A DNA stretch of 64,000 nucleotides from Pseudomonas sp. GOM7 (GTDB taxonomy: Bacteria; Pseudomonadota; Gammaproteobacteria; Pseudomonadales; Pseudomonadaceae), in contig NZ_CP113519.1 in NCBI RefSeq assembly GCF_026723825.1, positions 5,146,001 to 5,210,000 of the forward strand, read 5' to 3'. The first letter of the stretch is position 1, and the number at the start of each line of letters is the position of its first letter. A model generated the notes under the pieces. That model ran no database searches. It saw nothing but the letters and a program-made list of their open reading frames with translations, and was not told the DNA's origin. A program made the translations under genes and the position numbers. Shown one piece after another: positions 43,907-56,337 of the stretch.

Positions 43907-45214
43907 TCAGCGGCCGCGCTGCACCACCTGTGCCGTCGCGAAGTGACAGGTGAAGGTACTGCCCTGGCCCAGTGCGCTGACGATCTCCAGACGACCGCGA
44001 TGGCGCAGCAGCACGTGCTTGACGATCGCCAACCCCAACCCGGTACCGCCGGTATTGCTGGCACGACTGGAGTCGACCCGATAGAAGCGCTCGGTCAGGC
44101 GTGGCAGGTGCCTGGCCTCGATGCCCATGCCGCTGTCCTGCACGGACAGGTGCGCCCCCTGCTCGTCGCCCCACCAGCGAATCTGTATGTCGCCACCGGC
44201 CGGGGTGTACTTCACGGCGTTGAATACCAGATTGGAGAAGGCGCTGCGCAGCTCCGCCTCGCTGCCCTTGAGCTTGAGATGGGCATCGGCCTCCAGGCTG
44301 ATACGGTGATGCTGGTCGCCCGACAGCGCCTGGGCGTCGTTCCTGATCGACAGCAGCAGCAGATCGACCGCCACCGGCTGGTTGTCGGAGGGGTAATCGG
44401 TAGCCTCCAGCTTGGCCAGCAGCAACAGGTCATTGAGCAGGGTCTGCATGCGCGCACCCTGCTGCTGCATCTGCTGCAACGCCCGCAGCCAGCGGGGATT
44501 CACCGCCTCGACGTTGTCCAACAGGGTTTCCAGGTAGCCGGCGATCACCGTCAGTGGCGTGCGCAGCTCATGGGAAACGTTGGCGACGAAATCCTTGCGC
44601 ATCTGCTCCAGTTGATGGAGACGGGTGACGTCACGCACCAGCAGCAGGTGTTCACGATTGCCGTACTGGGTAATGTGCATCTGCAGACGCCGACGATCAC
44701 TGACCGGCGAGGGAATCTCCAACGCCTCGGCATAATTGCCGCGCTCGAAATACTCCTTGAAACGGGGATCGCGTAGCAGGTGCGCCAGGGGCTGGCCGCT
44801 GTCCTGAGGGGTCTTCAGGCCCAGCAGGGTTTCTGCCGCCAGGTTCCACCACTCCAGGTTGCCATGGCTGTCGAGCATCACCACGGCATCCTTGAGCGCA
44901 GCGGTGGATTCCTGCACCCGGTCGATCACCGCCTGCAAACGCCCACGCGCCTTCTGGTTGCGCCGCTGCAAGTGGTAGATGCTGTCGAATACCTCACCCC
45001 ACAGGCCGTAGCCGTCGGGCGGGGGCTCATCCGGGCGATGCTCGCGCAGCCATTTGTGCAGGCGCAGCAACTGGCTGAGCGTCCACCCCAGGTGGAGGGC
45101 AAGCCCGATGACCAGCACCCAGGCATATTCCCCGGTGATGAAACCAAGCAGCAGGCAGACACCGATCAGTAGCAGCAAGCGGCGCACTACGGCGCCACGC
45201 CAGTCTTGGTTCAC
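43907..45214 (-). CDS. phoR: Phosphate regulon sensor histidine kinase PhoR
   Basis: The protein has 435 aa. The N-terminal TM hairpin (VVRRLLLLIGVCLLLGFITG and VLVIGLALHLGWTLSQLL) is followed by a PAS domain (~95-190), the DHp box FVANVSHELRTPLTVIAGYL and the catalytic domain with FNAVKYTPAGG (N box) and GGTGLGLAIVKHV (G2). It phosphorylates PhoB when phosphate is scarce and senses state via the Pst transporter. It lies 51 nt after phoB. Confidence 0.96.
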   Translation of the reverse strand: MNQDWRGAVVRRLLLLIGVCLLLGFITGEYAWVLVIGLALHLGWTLSQLLRLHKWLREHRPDEPPPDGYGLWGEVFDSIYHLQRRNQKARGRLQAVIDRVQESTAALKDAVVMLDSHGNLEWWNLAAETLLGLKTPQDSGQPLAHLLRDPRFKEYFERGNYAEALEIPSPVSDRRRLQMHITQYGNREHLLLVRDVTRLHQLEQMRKDFVANVSHELRTPLTVIAGYLETLLDNVEAVNPRWLRALQQMQQQGARMQTLLNDLLLLAKLEATDYPSDNQPVAVDLLLLSIRNDAQALSGDQHHRISLEADAHLKLKGSEAELRSAFSNLVFNAVKYTPAGGDIQIRWWGDEQGAHLSVQDSGMGIEARHLPRLTERFYRVDSSRASNTGGTGLGLAIVKHVLLRHRGRLEIVSALGQGSTFTCHFATAQVVQRGR

Positions 45215-45265
45215 GATGAAACGCTTCCTTGTCTTGCAGCGGGCATGGGCAACAGGTGCGCGCTA

Positions 45266-45955
45266 TCAGCCTTTGGTGGAGAAACGATAGCCAGTGCCAC
45301 GTACCGTCTGCACCAGATTCTCGTAGACCTCACCCAGCGCCTTGCGCAGACGGCGAATGTGCACGTCCACCGTGCGCTCCTCGACGTAGACGTTGCCACC
45401 CCAGACCTGATCGAGCAACTGGCCACGGGTATAGGCGCGTTCCTGATGGGTCATGAAGAACTGCAACAGGCGATATTCGGTCGGCCCCATTTCGGCCGGC
45501 TTGCCATCGATGGTCACGCGATGGCTGACCGGATCGAGCAGCAGACCACCGACCTCGATCGGCGCTTCGCTGTCACTGGGGCCGGCGCGGCGCAGCACGG
45601 CCTTGAGACGTGCCACCAGTTCGCGCGGCGAAAAGGGCTTGGTGATGTAATCGTCGGCACCGACTTCCAGGCCCTGGATCTTGTTGTCCTCTTCACCCTT
45701 GGCGGTGAGCATGATGATCGGGATGTCGCCGGTCAGCTCGTCACGCTTGAGACGGCGAGCCAGCTCGATACCGCTGGTGCCGGGCAACATCCAGTCCAAC
45801 AGGATCAGATCGGGTTTGCGATCGACGATCACGGCATGCGCCTGCTGCGCATTCTCTGCCTCCAGGCATTCGTAGCCGGCCATTTCCAGGGCAACCGCAA
45901 TCATTTCACGGATCGGTGCTTCGTCATCGACGATGAGGATGTTCTTGCCAACCAT
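45266..45955 (-). CDS. phoB: Phosphate response regulator PhoB
   Basis: The protein has 229 aa. The receiver domain has MVGKNILIVDDEAPIREMIA, the phosphoacceptor Asp in DLILLDWMLPGTSGIEL and the switch Lys in YITKPFSPRELVARL. The winged-helix OmpR domain has PTEYRLLQFFMTHQERAYTR and VDVHIRRLRKALGE. A Pho box sits 53 bp upstream (46009-46026), so autoactivation is likely. Confidence 0.97.
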   Translation of the reverse strand: MVGKNILIVDDEAPIREMIAVALEMAGYECLEAENAQQAHAVIVDRKPDLILLDWMLPGTSGIELARRLKRDELTGDIPIIMLTAKGEEDNKIQGLEVGADDYITKPFSPRELVARLKAVLRRAGPSDSEAPIEVGGLLLDPVSHRVTIDGKPAEMGPTEYRLLQFFMTHQERAYTRGQLLDQVWGGNVYVEERTVDVHIRRLRKALGEVYENLVQTVRGTGYRFSTKG

Positions 45956-46008
45956 TGGCCTTGCCTCTGCTCGTTATGCTGTCGTGCGCCGCATTAGATA
46001 ACGGAATT

Positions 46009-46026
46009 ATTGCAGCGATATGACAG
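46009..46026 (-). promoter_or_regulatory. Pho box upstream of phoB
   Basis: On the minus strand the sequence reads CTGTCAT-ATCG-CTGCAAT, two 7-bp half-sites separated by 4 nt, as in the PhoB consensus CTGTCATnnnnCTGTCAT. It lies in the phoB-ubiA gap, 53 bp before the phoB start. Confidence 0.8.
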
Positions 46027-46034
46027 GCCGATGC

Positions 46035-46928
46035 TCAGCGCAGCGCATAATCGGCCAGGATCCCGGCAAAGATCGCCAGGCCTGCCCAATGGTTGTGCAG
46101 AAAGGCCTGGAAACAGACCATGGGCTCGCGCCGACGAGTTCTGTGGTACTCCCAGATGAAACAGGCAGCAGCCCCCAGCAAACCGAGCTGGAAGGGCACA
46201 CCCAGCTCGAAACGCGCGCCCGCCAGCAGCAGACAGAGCTGTGCCAGGCCCTGCAGGGTGGCGATGATCAGACGGTCGGCATCGCCGAACAGAATGGCAG
46301 TCGACTTCACCCCGATCTTCAGGTCGTCCTCGCGGTCGGCCATGGCGTAATAAGTATCGTAGGCCACCGTCCACAGCAGGTTGGCGATATACAGCAGCCA
46401 GGCTTCGGGAGGTGGCAGCTCACCGCTGACAGCGCTGAACGCCATCGGCATCCCCCAGGAGAACGCGGCGCCCAGCACCACCTGCGGGTAGAAGGTGTAG
46501 CGCTTCATGAAGGGATAGCAGGCCGCCAGGGCCAGGCCGCCGAAGGACAGCCAGATGGTCGTGCCGTTGGTGAACAGCACCAGCACGAAACTCATCGCCA
46601 CCAGCACGGCGAACAACACCAGCGCTTCGCGTGGTTTGATCTTGCCGCTGGCCAGCGGGCGCAACTGGGTGCGACTGACATGGCCGTCGAAATTGCGGTC
46701 GGCGTAGTCATTGATCACACAGCCGGCCGCGCGCATGAAGATCACGCCGAAGACGAAGATCAACAAGTTCTTCATGCTGGGCAGTCCTGCCGAAGCGACC
46801 CACAGCGCCCACAAGGTGGGCCAGAGCAGCAGGTAGATGCCGATGGGCTTGTCCAGGCGCATCAACTGGATGAAGTCCCAGGCACGCGGGTGCAGGCGAT
46901 TGGTCGATTGCAGCAGGCGGGTATACAT
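46035..46928 (-). CDS. ubiA: 4-hydroxybenzoate polyprenyltransferase
   Basis: The protein has 297 aa from the ATG at 46928 with GGAGA upstream; the frame is open to 47078. Multi-TM prenyltransferase with the substrate motif DRNFDGHVSRTQLRPLASG (NDxxDxxxD type) and the second aspartate motif YAMADREDDLKIGVKSTAIL. It attaches the polyprenyl tail to 4-hydroxybenzoate in ubiquinone synthesis. It is read downstream of ubiC. Confidence 0.95.
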   Translation of the reverse strand: MYTRLLQSTNRLHPRAWDFIQLMRLDKPIGIYLLLWPTLWALWVASAGLPSMKNLLIFVFGVIFMRAAGCVINDYADRNFDGHVSRTQLRPLASGKIKPREALVLFAVLVAMSFVLVLFTNGTTIWLSFGGLALAACYPFMKRYTFYPQVVLGAAFSWGMPMAFSAVSGELPPPEAWLLYIANLLWTVAYDTYYAMADREDDLKIGVKSTAILFGDADRLIIATLQGLAQLCLLLAGARFELGVPFQLGLLGAAACFIWEYHRTRRREPMVCFQAFLHNHWAGLAIFAGILADYALR

Positions 46929-47093
46929 CGAAGCGTCTCCGTGCAGGTTGCGCGGATTATACGGGGCATGCCAGCGTAGGGTGGATCGGGGCGCGTAGTC
47001 GACGCTTTTTTCAGCCACCGATACAGGCACAGGGTACGGCTGCGCCTTCGCGTAGCGCAGATGGCCGGTGAGAAGCACTGCGCGGTTTTCTCC

Positions 47094-47645
47094 TTACGCC
47101 TCGATACCCGCCGCCAGCCAGAAGGCCGGCAGAAAGACCTCGGCCACCAGCACGCCCAAGGCGCCACGGCTGAAGCATGAACGACGTGCCCACAGATGTT
47201 CCGCACACACCTCTGCCGGCAACCAGGCGGCGGGGTAACGGCAGGCCTGAAGCTCACCCCGGTCGAAGGCCTTGTCACTGAACAACAGCTCGCCGAGCGA
47301 ACGACTGCCCAGCTCCGCCAGATTCAGCCCGGAACCCTCCAGAACGCTGCGGGCGGCCACGCTACGGGCGAATACCCAGGGCTGCCCATGCCCGCGTAAA
47401 TACACCTCACGCACCCAGCCCTGGCTGCCAGCGGTCACGCCGAGTGCGGCACATTCGTCCTGGCGCAGAGCCTGCCAGCCCTCCTGCAGGGGCGTCACGG
47501 AGAAACCGCCAGCGGAAAGCGCGGTGAGGCGGCGGGTCAACGAGTCCTCATTGAACAGCCAGCCGTTCACATCGGCAGCAGGCTGAGGATCCAGCCGGGC
47601 CAGGGGCAGCCAACAGGGGGCATGAGCGGAAGCGGTGTGCGGCAC
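47094..47645 (-). CDS. ubiC: Chorismate lyase
   Basis: The protein has 183 aa. WVREVYLRGHGQPWVFARSV and SRGALGVLVAEVFLPAFW fit UbiC; the active-site Arg and Glu lie in these segments. It makes 4-hydroxybenzoate from chorismate for ubiA. There is a 165-nt gap before ubiA containing half-palindromic repeat pieces. Confidence 0.92.
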   Translation of the reverse strand: MPHTASAHAPCWLPLARLDPQPAADVNGWLFNEDSLTRRLTALSAGGFSVTPLQEGWQALRQDECAALGVTAGSQGWVREVYLRGHGQPWVFARSVAARSVLEGSGLNLAELGSRSLGELLFSDKAFDRGELQACRYPAAWLPAEVCAEHLWARRSCFSRGALGVLVAEVFLPAFWLAAGIEA

Positions 47646-47803
47646 GGTGAGAAATCACACAGATCGAAAGCGCGCGAGTCTAGCACGGCACACGGCTCTG
47701 TCAGCCAGCGTAGGGTGCGCTGCGCGCACCATGGCCATAAACCCGGAGCATCGGTGCGCACAGCGCACCCTACGCCAGGTTTCGGCTTTTCCCGGCGCAA
47801 AGA
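47646..47803. repeat. Palindromic 'gtagggtgcgc' repeat downstream of the rRNA operon
   Basis: GCGTAGGGTGCGC... (from 47708) and ...GCGCACCCTACGC (to 47775) are inverted, with imperfect inner arms (tgcgcgcacc / ggtgcgcac). A related element lies at 54930-54985. It belongs to a dispersed Pseudomonas palindrome; no gene is present. Confidence 0.7.
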
Positions 47804-47838
47804 AGAAACCCCAGACCGCGTTGGCGATCTGGGGTTTC
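47804..47838 (-). terminator. Second, distal terminator after the rRNA operon
   Basis: The minus strand has GAAACCCCAGA / TCTGGGGTTTC followed by TTCTTCTTTG. It is preceded by a second copy of the 5S tail (47836-47858), as if an extra rRNA operon end were kept. Confidence 0.75.
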
Positions 47839-47858
47839 GTATAGGAGCTTGACGATGA
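47836..47858 (-). repeat. Second copy of the 23-nt 5S 3' tail
   Basis: The 23 nt at 47836-47858 are identical to 47946-47968, the end of the 5S gene plus spacer. The offset is 110 nt. See the finding on the duplicated rRNA end. Confidence 0.85.
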
Positions 47859-47913
47859 TCTGGCCGGCACTCCGGGACTCTCACCGCCACCTGCCATTTT
47901 TCGCGCACATAGA

Positions 47914-47948
47914 AGAACGCCCTGACCAGTTACCTGATCAGGGCGTTC
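47914..47948 (-). terminator. Primary terminator of the rRNA operon
   Basis: GAACGCCCTGA / TCAGGGCGTTC on the minus strand, followed by TTCTTCT, begins a few nt beyond the 5S 3' end. Confidence 0.88.
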
Positions 47949-47954
47949 GTATAG

Positions 47955-48074
47955 GAGCTTGACGATGACCTACTCTCACATGGTGAAGCACCACACTACC
48001 ATCGGCGATGCGTCGTTTCACTACTGAGTTCGGGATGGGATCAGGTGGTTCCAACGCTCTATGGTCGTCAAGCA
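47955..48074 (-). rRNA. rrf: 5S ribosomal RNA
   Basis: The minus strand gives TGCTTGACGACCATAGAGCG at the 5' end and the usual AGTAGGTCATCGTCAAGCTC at the 3' end, with CCCGAACTCAG in between. About 120 nt, the Pseudomonas length. Confidence 0.95.
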
Positions 48075-48207
48075 ATTCGGTTGGGATCTCGTCGTTAGAC
48101 GCTATCCCCTGGATACGTGATAGAAGCTTTGTAGTTCTTGCAAATTTTCGGCTTTCTGTCGACTTCACCATCGACACCCTCTGCACGAGGGCAGATTGTT
48201 TGGGTGT

Positions 48208-51103
<2,896 letters not shown>

Positions 51104-51249
51104 ATATAACCCCAAGCAATCTGGTTACTGTCTCAATCGTGAAGACGACATTCGCCGAAAATTTGCGTCTTGAGAACTACAAATTTTACCTTGACCAGAT
51201 CAATTGCCAGTGAAAGCAATCAATCAGTCACTTCTATCACATATCCAAA

Positions 51250-51262
51250 TTTTTAAAGAACG
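51250..51262 (-). promoter_or_regulatory. BoxA-like antitermination site before 23S
   Basis: The minus strand reads CGTTCTTTAAAAA, close to boxA (TGCTCTTTAACAA), located between tRNA-Ala and 23S. This is the usual place for a second antitermination site. Confidence 0.6.
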
Positions 51263-51360
51263 ATGTTTCTACCGGTCAAAAGACCAGAAATCAGCACTCA
51301 CCAGGTCTACCCTGAAGTGCTCATTTCTGAACTCTTTCCTTCTACCGCAACGCGCGAGAG

Positions 51361-51436
51361 TGGTGGAGCCAAGCGGGATCGAACCGCTGACCTCCTGCGT
51401 GCAAAGCAGGCGCTCTCCCAGCTGAGCTATGGCCCC
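51361..51436 (-). tRNA. tRNA-Ala (TGC anticodon)
   Basis: GGGGCCATAGCTCAGCTGGG at the 5' end, anticodon loop CTTTGCACG, TTCGATCC T-arm and encoded CCA (tgg at 51361-51363). 76 nt. It lies in the 16S-23S spacer. Confidence 0.97.
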
Positions 51437-51458
51437 GTAATCTTCTGCACCAAGCAAT

Positions 51459-51535
<77 letters not shown>

Positions 51536-51620
51536 ATAACAGGGTCGCGTTACAGCATCGTCTTCGACTATGAATCAAGCAATTCGTGTGGGAACTTATG
51601 AAGAAGCTGATGTCTTCGAT

Positions 51621-53157
<1,537 letters not shown>

Positions 53158-53320
53158 AATACTGCTTGGGTTTTGAGAAAACCCTAAACTTGGCTCAGCA
53201 ATCGCAAATCTCTTACTTAAAAGAGTAACTCTCGAATTCACGAGTGTTGCTTTGTGATGCTGATAATCTGTCGACTATCAGGCTTACCTCACAAGCACCC
53301 ACACGAATTGCTTGATTCAG

Positions 53321-53333
53321 TTGTTAAAGAACA
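53321..53333 (-). promoter_or_regulatory. BoxA antitermination site in the rRNA leader
   Basis: The minus strand reads TGTTCTTTAACAA, nearly identical to the boxA consensus for NusB/S10 antitermination, upstream of 16S. Confidence 0.85.
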
Positions 53334-53367
53334 GTTGGTTAAGCCTCTCGCCTCAACCAGGCCGCAC

Positions 53368-53624
53368 ATTCTACAGCAGCCTTTCTTTCTGTCAAGCTGT
53401 TTTTCGACTTTATTTCCGGAGAAACTTCTTTCTACTCAACCACTTGCAGCAACCTCAGCTTCATTTTTTCCGCTTCGGTGAGGCGCGCATTCTACAGCAC
53501 CTCGTTACTTCGTCAAGTTGTTTTTTGAAGAAATTTTCTTTCTATCTCAACAACTTAGCGCTTCGTCAAACCTGGGTTCGTCTCAGCGAGGCGCGCATTC
53601 TACATGAGCTTGGCGAGCTGTAAA
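53368..53624 (-). promoter_or_regulatory. Three tandem rRNA promoters
   Basis: Three boxes on the minus strand share the same design, each with a 16-nt spacer: TTTACA (53624-53619) to TAGAAT (53602-53597); TTGACG (53516-53511) to TAGAAT (53494-53489); TTGACA (53395-53390) to TAGAAT (53373-53368). A GC-rich discriminator (GCGCGCCTC, or GTGCGGCC in the third) follows each -10. GC discriminators are typical of stringently controlled promoters. Confidence 0.8.
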
Positions 53625-53696
53625 CCCCTGACATGCAAAAATATTCATATATAGATCAGGTGCTTCCAGCTCTCTCATGTATAGAAACGAAAGACC

Positions 53697-54920
53697 TCAG
53701 ATCACCCCCGCCTTGCGCAGCTCGGCAACCTGCGCCTCGCTCATGCCCAGCAGCCGCTCCAGCAGAGCATCGGTATGCTGGCCCAGCAAGGGAGGCGCCG
53801 CTCGGTAGGCGACCGGCGTAGCAGACAGACGCAACGGGCTGGCGACCTGCGGCGTGGCGCTACCCAGGGCATTGGGCAGATCGAGGCGCAGGCCGCGCGC
53901 CTGCACCTGCGGATCGGCGAACACTTGCTGCAGATCGTTGATCGGCCCACAGGGCACTCCAGCCTTCTCCAGCAGCTCGACCCATTGCGCCGTGGTCTTG
54001 AATACCGTGGCCTGGCGCAATAGCGGGATCAGCTCGGCACGGTGCGCCACCCGTGCCTTGTTGCTGGCGAAGCGTGAATCGTCCGCAAGATGGGCGATAC
54101 CCGCCACCTTGCAGAACTTGCGGAACTGCCCATCGTTGCCCACGGCCAGGATGAAACTGCCATCGGCACTGGGAAAATCCTGGTAAGGCACGATATTGGG
54201 ATGAGCATTACCCAGGCGCTTGGGCGATACACCGGTGGCCAGGTAGTTCATGGCCTGGTTGGCCAGACAGGCCACCTGCACGTCCAGCAGCGCTACGTCT
54301 ATATGCTGGCCAATACCGGACTGCTCGCGCTGATTCAGCGCAGCCAGCACACCTACGGTGGCATAGAGGCCAGTGAGGATATCGGTCAGTGCCACGCCGA
54401 CCTTGATCGGCCCAGCCCCTTCCTCCCCCTCCGGTCGCCCGGTCAGGCTCATCAGACCACCGAGACCCTGGATCATGAAGTCGTAACCGGCACGCTTGGC
54501 GTAGGGGCCGGTCTGGCCGAAGCCGGTGATGGAGCAATAGATCAGGCGCGGGTTGATCGCTTTCAAGGACTCGTAGTCGAGGCCATAGGCCGCCAGCCCG
54601 CCGACCTTGAAGTTCTCCAACAGCACGTCGCACTGCGCGACCAGCTCACGCACCAGGCGCTGGCCTTCGGGCTGGGTGAAATCCAGGGTCAGCGACTGCT
54701 TGTTGCGGTTGGCACTCTGGAAATAGGCCGCCTCCCGCGAGTCGTTGCCCTCGGCATCCTTTATATAAGGAGGGCCCCAGTGCCGAGTGTCGTCGCCGGT
54801 ACCCGGCCGCTCGACCTTGATCACCTCGGCGCCCAGGTCACCGAGGATCTGACCACTCCAGGGTCCAGCGAGCACACGGGACAGATCGAGCACGCGAATA
54901 TGCGAAAGGGCACCGGCCAT
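53697..54920 (-). CDS. gcdG: CaiB/BaiF family CoA-transferase, likely succinyl-CoA:glutarate
   Basis: The protein has 407 aa from the ATG at 54920. The frame is open to 55028. The family III CoA-transferase pattern includes LSRVLAGPWSGQILGDLGAE, HWGPPYIKDAEGNDSREAAY, DVLLENFKVGGLAAYGLDY and the catalytic Asp in HIDVALLDVQVACLANQAMN. It lies just downstream of gcdH on the same strand and divergent from gcdR, so it probably activates glutarate with CoA from succinyl-CoA. The symbol rests on context. Confidence 0.87.
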   Translation of the reverse strand: MAGALSHIRVLDLSRVLAGPWSGQILGDLGAEVIKVERPGTGDDTRHWGPPYIKDAEGNDSREAAYFQSANRNKQSLTLDFTQPEGQRLVRELVAQCDVLLENFKVGGLAAYGLDYESLKAINPRLIYCSITGFGQTGPYAKRAGYDFMIQGLGGLMSLTGRPEGEEGAGPIKVGVALTDILTGLYATVGVLAALNQREQSGIGQHIDVALLDVQVACLANQAMNYLATGVSPKRLGNAHPNIVPYQDFPSADGSFILAVGNDGQFRKFCKVAGIAHLADDSRFASNKARVAHRAELIPLLRQATVFKTTAQWVELLEKAGVPCGPINDLQQVFADPQVQARGLRLDLPNALGSATPQVASPLRLSATPVAYRAAPPLLGQHTDALLERLLGMSEAQVAELRKAGVI

Positions 54921-54929
54921 GAGAACTCC

Positions 54930-54985
54930 GTAGGGTGCGCCGCGCGCACCATGAACCACTCGGTGGTGCGCATAGCGCACCCTAC
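54930..54985. repeat. Palindromic 'gtagggtgcgc' repeat between gcdG and gcdH
   Basis: GTAGGGTGCGC (54930) and GCGCACCCTAC (to 54985) are inverted, as in 47708-47775. It sits in the 70-nt intercistronic gap, so the operon mRNA would carry a hairpin there. It may modulate the gcdH/gcdG ratio. Confidence 0.7.
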
Positions 54986-54990
54986 TACCG

Positions 54991-56169
54991 TTAGAAAAAC
55001 GCCTGGATACCGGTCTGCGCGCGACCAAGGATCAGCGCATGCACGTCATGGGTGCCCTCATAGGTGTTGACCACCTCGAGGTTGACCAGGTGACGGGCGA
55101 TACCGAACTCGTCGCTGATGCCGTTGCCACCCAGCATGTCGCGGGCCATACGGGCGATGTCCAGCGCCTTGCCGCAACTGTTGCGCTTCATGATGGAGGT
55201 GATTTCCACCGCAGCGGTGCCTTCGTCCTTCATCCGACCGAGACGCAGGCAGCCTTGCAGGGCGAGAGTGATCTCGGTCTGCATGTCAGCCAGCTTCTTC
55301 TGGATCAGCTGATTGGCCGCCAGCGGCCGGCCGAACTGGTTGCGATCGAGCACGTACTGGCGCGCGGTGTGCCAGCAGAATTCGGCAGCGCCCAGGGCAC
55401 CCCAACTGATACCGTAACGGGCAGAGTTCAGGCAGGTGAAGGGGCCGCGCAAGCCGCGCACATCGGGGAAGGCGTTCTCTTCGGGGCAGAATACGTTGTC
55501 CATGACGATCTCACCGGTGATCGAAGCGCGCAGGCCGACCTTGCCGTGAATCGCCGGAGCAGACAGCCCCTCCCAGCCCTTCTCCAGCACGAAGCCGCGA
55601 ATTTCGCCGGCATCATCCTTGGCCCAGACCACGAACACATCGGCGATGGGGCTGTTGGTGATCCACATCTTGCTGCCGCTCAGGCGGTAGCCGCCCTCAA
55701 CCTTCTTGGCGCGGGTCACCATCGAGCCCGGATCGGAACCGTGGTTCGGCTCGGTCAGGCCGAAACAGCCGATATATTCGCCGCTGGCCAGCTTGGGCAG
55801 GTATTTCCGCTTGGTCGCTTCATTGCCAAACTCATTGATCGGCACCATGACCAGAGACGACTGCACGCTCATCATCGAGCGGTAACCGGAGTCGATACGC
55901 TCCACTTCACGGGCGATCAGGCCATAGCACACGTAGTTGAGGCCGCTGCCGCCGTATGCCTCAGGGATAGTCGCACCAAGCAAGCCGGTTTCGCCCATCT
56001 CGCGGAAGATCGCAGGATCAGTGCGCTCGTGACGGAAAGCCTCCAGCACGCGCGGCGCCAGTTTGTCATTGGCGAACTGCTGGGCGCTGTCACGCACCAT
56101 GCGCTCTTCTTCGGTCAGTTGCTGATCGAGCAGGAGCGGGTCGATCCAGTTGAAGCTTGCCTTGGCCAT
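54991..56169 (-). CDS. gcdH: Glutaryl-CoA dehydrogenase
   Basis: The protein has 392 aa. The acyl-CoA dehydrogenase pattern has MVRDSAQQFANDKLAPRVLE, GCFGLTEPNHGSDPGSMVTR, WITNSPIADVFVVWAKDDAG and the catalytic Glu in LEVVNTYEGTHDVHALILGR. It oxidises and decarboxylates glutaryl-CoA to crotonyl-CoA, late in lysine, tryptophan and glutarate breakdown. Divergent from its regulator gcdR. Confidence 0.95.
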   Translation of the reverse strand: MAKASFNWIDPLLLDQQLTEEERMVRDSAQQFANDKLAPRVLEAFRHERTDPAIFREMGETGLLGATIPEAYGGSGLNYVCYGLIAREVERIDSGYRSMMSVQSSLVMVPINEFGNEATKRKYLPKLASGEYIGCFGLTEPNHGSDPGSMVTRAKKVEGGYRLSGSKMWITNSPIADVFVVWAKDDAGEIRGFVLEKGWEGLSAPAIHGKVGLRASITGEIVMDNVFCPEENAFPDVRGLRGPFTCLNSARYGISWGALGAAEFCWHTARQYVLDRNQFGRPLAANQLIQKKLADMQTEITLALQGCLRLGRMKDEGTAAVEITSIMKRNSCGKALDIARMARDMLGGNGISDEFGIARHLVNLEVVNTYEGTHDVHALILGRAQTGIQAFF

Positions 56170-56257
56170 CGCGAAAAACCTCGAAGCAGTGAATAGAGCA
56201 GTCGATGAATGACACCGATCCTAGGCCGACCTGGTGCGACGGGCAAACGCAGAATTT

Positions 56258-56271
56258 GCACAGATCTGTGC
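56258..56271. promoter_or_regulatory. 14-bp palindrome, candidate GcdR operator
   Basis: GCACAGATCTGTGC is a perfect palindrome between gcdH (start 56169) and gcdR (start 56338). Divergent LysR pairs usually have such a site in this position. Not demonstrated. Confidence 0.55.
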
Positions 56272-56337
56272 TTTTTACTCACTTCAAGATAGCCTGCAAG
56301 ACTATATTCATGGCTCATGAGTGAGGCCTTTGCATAA

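Larger units (their letters stand above)
53158..53696. other. rRNA leader and promoter region; no gene
   Basis: It contains the three promoters and boxA listed separately, and AT-rich tracts upstream of each promoter that could act as UP elements. The last 60 bp, before the CoA-transferase stop, show nothing specific. Confidence 0.6.

Noticed and set aside
42441..43946. 501-aa plus-strand open frame
   Set aside because: Antisense to the CNNM/CorC gene; Gln-rich reversed sequence.
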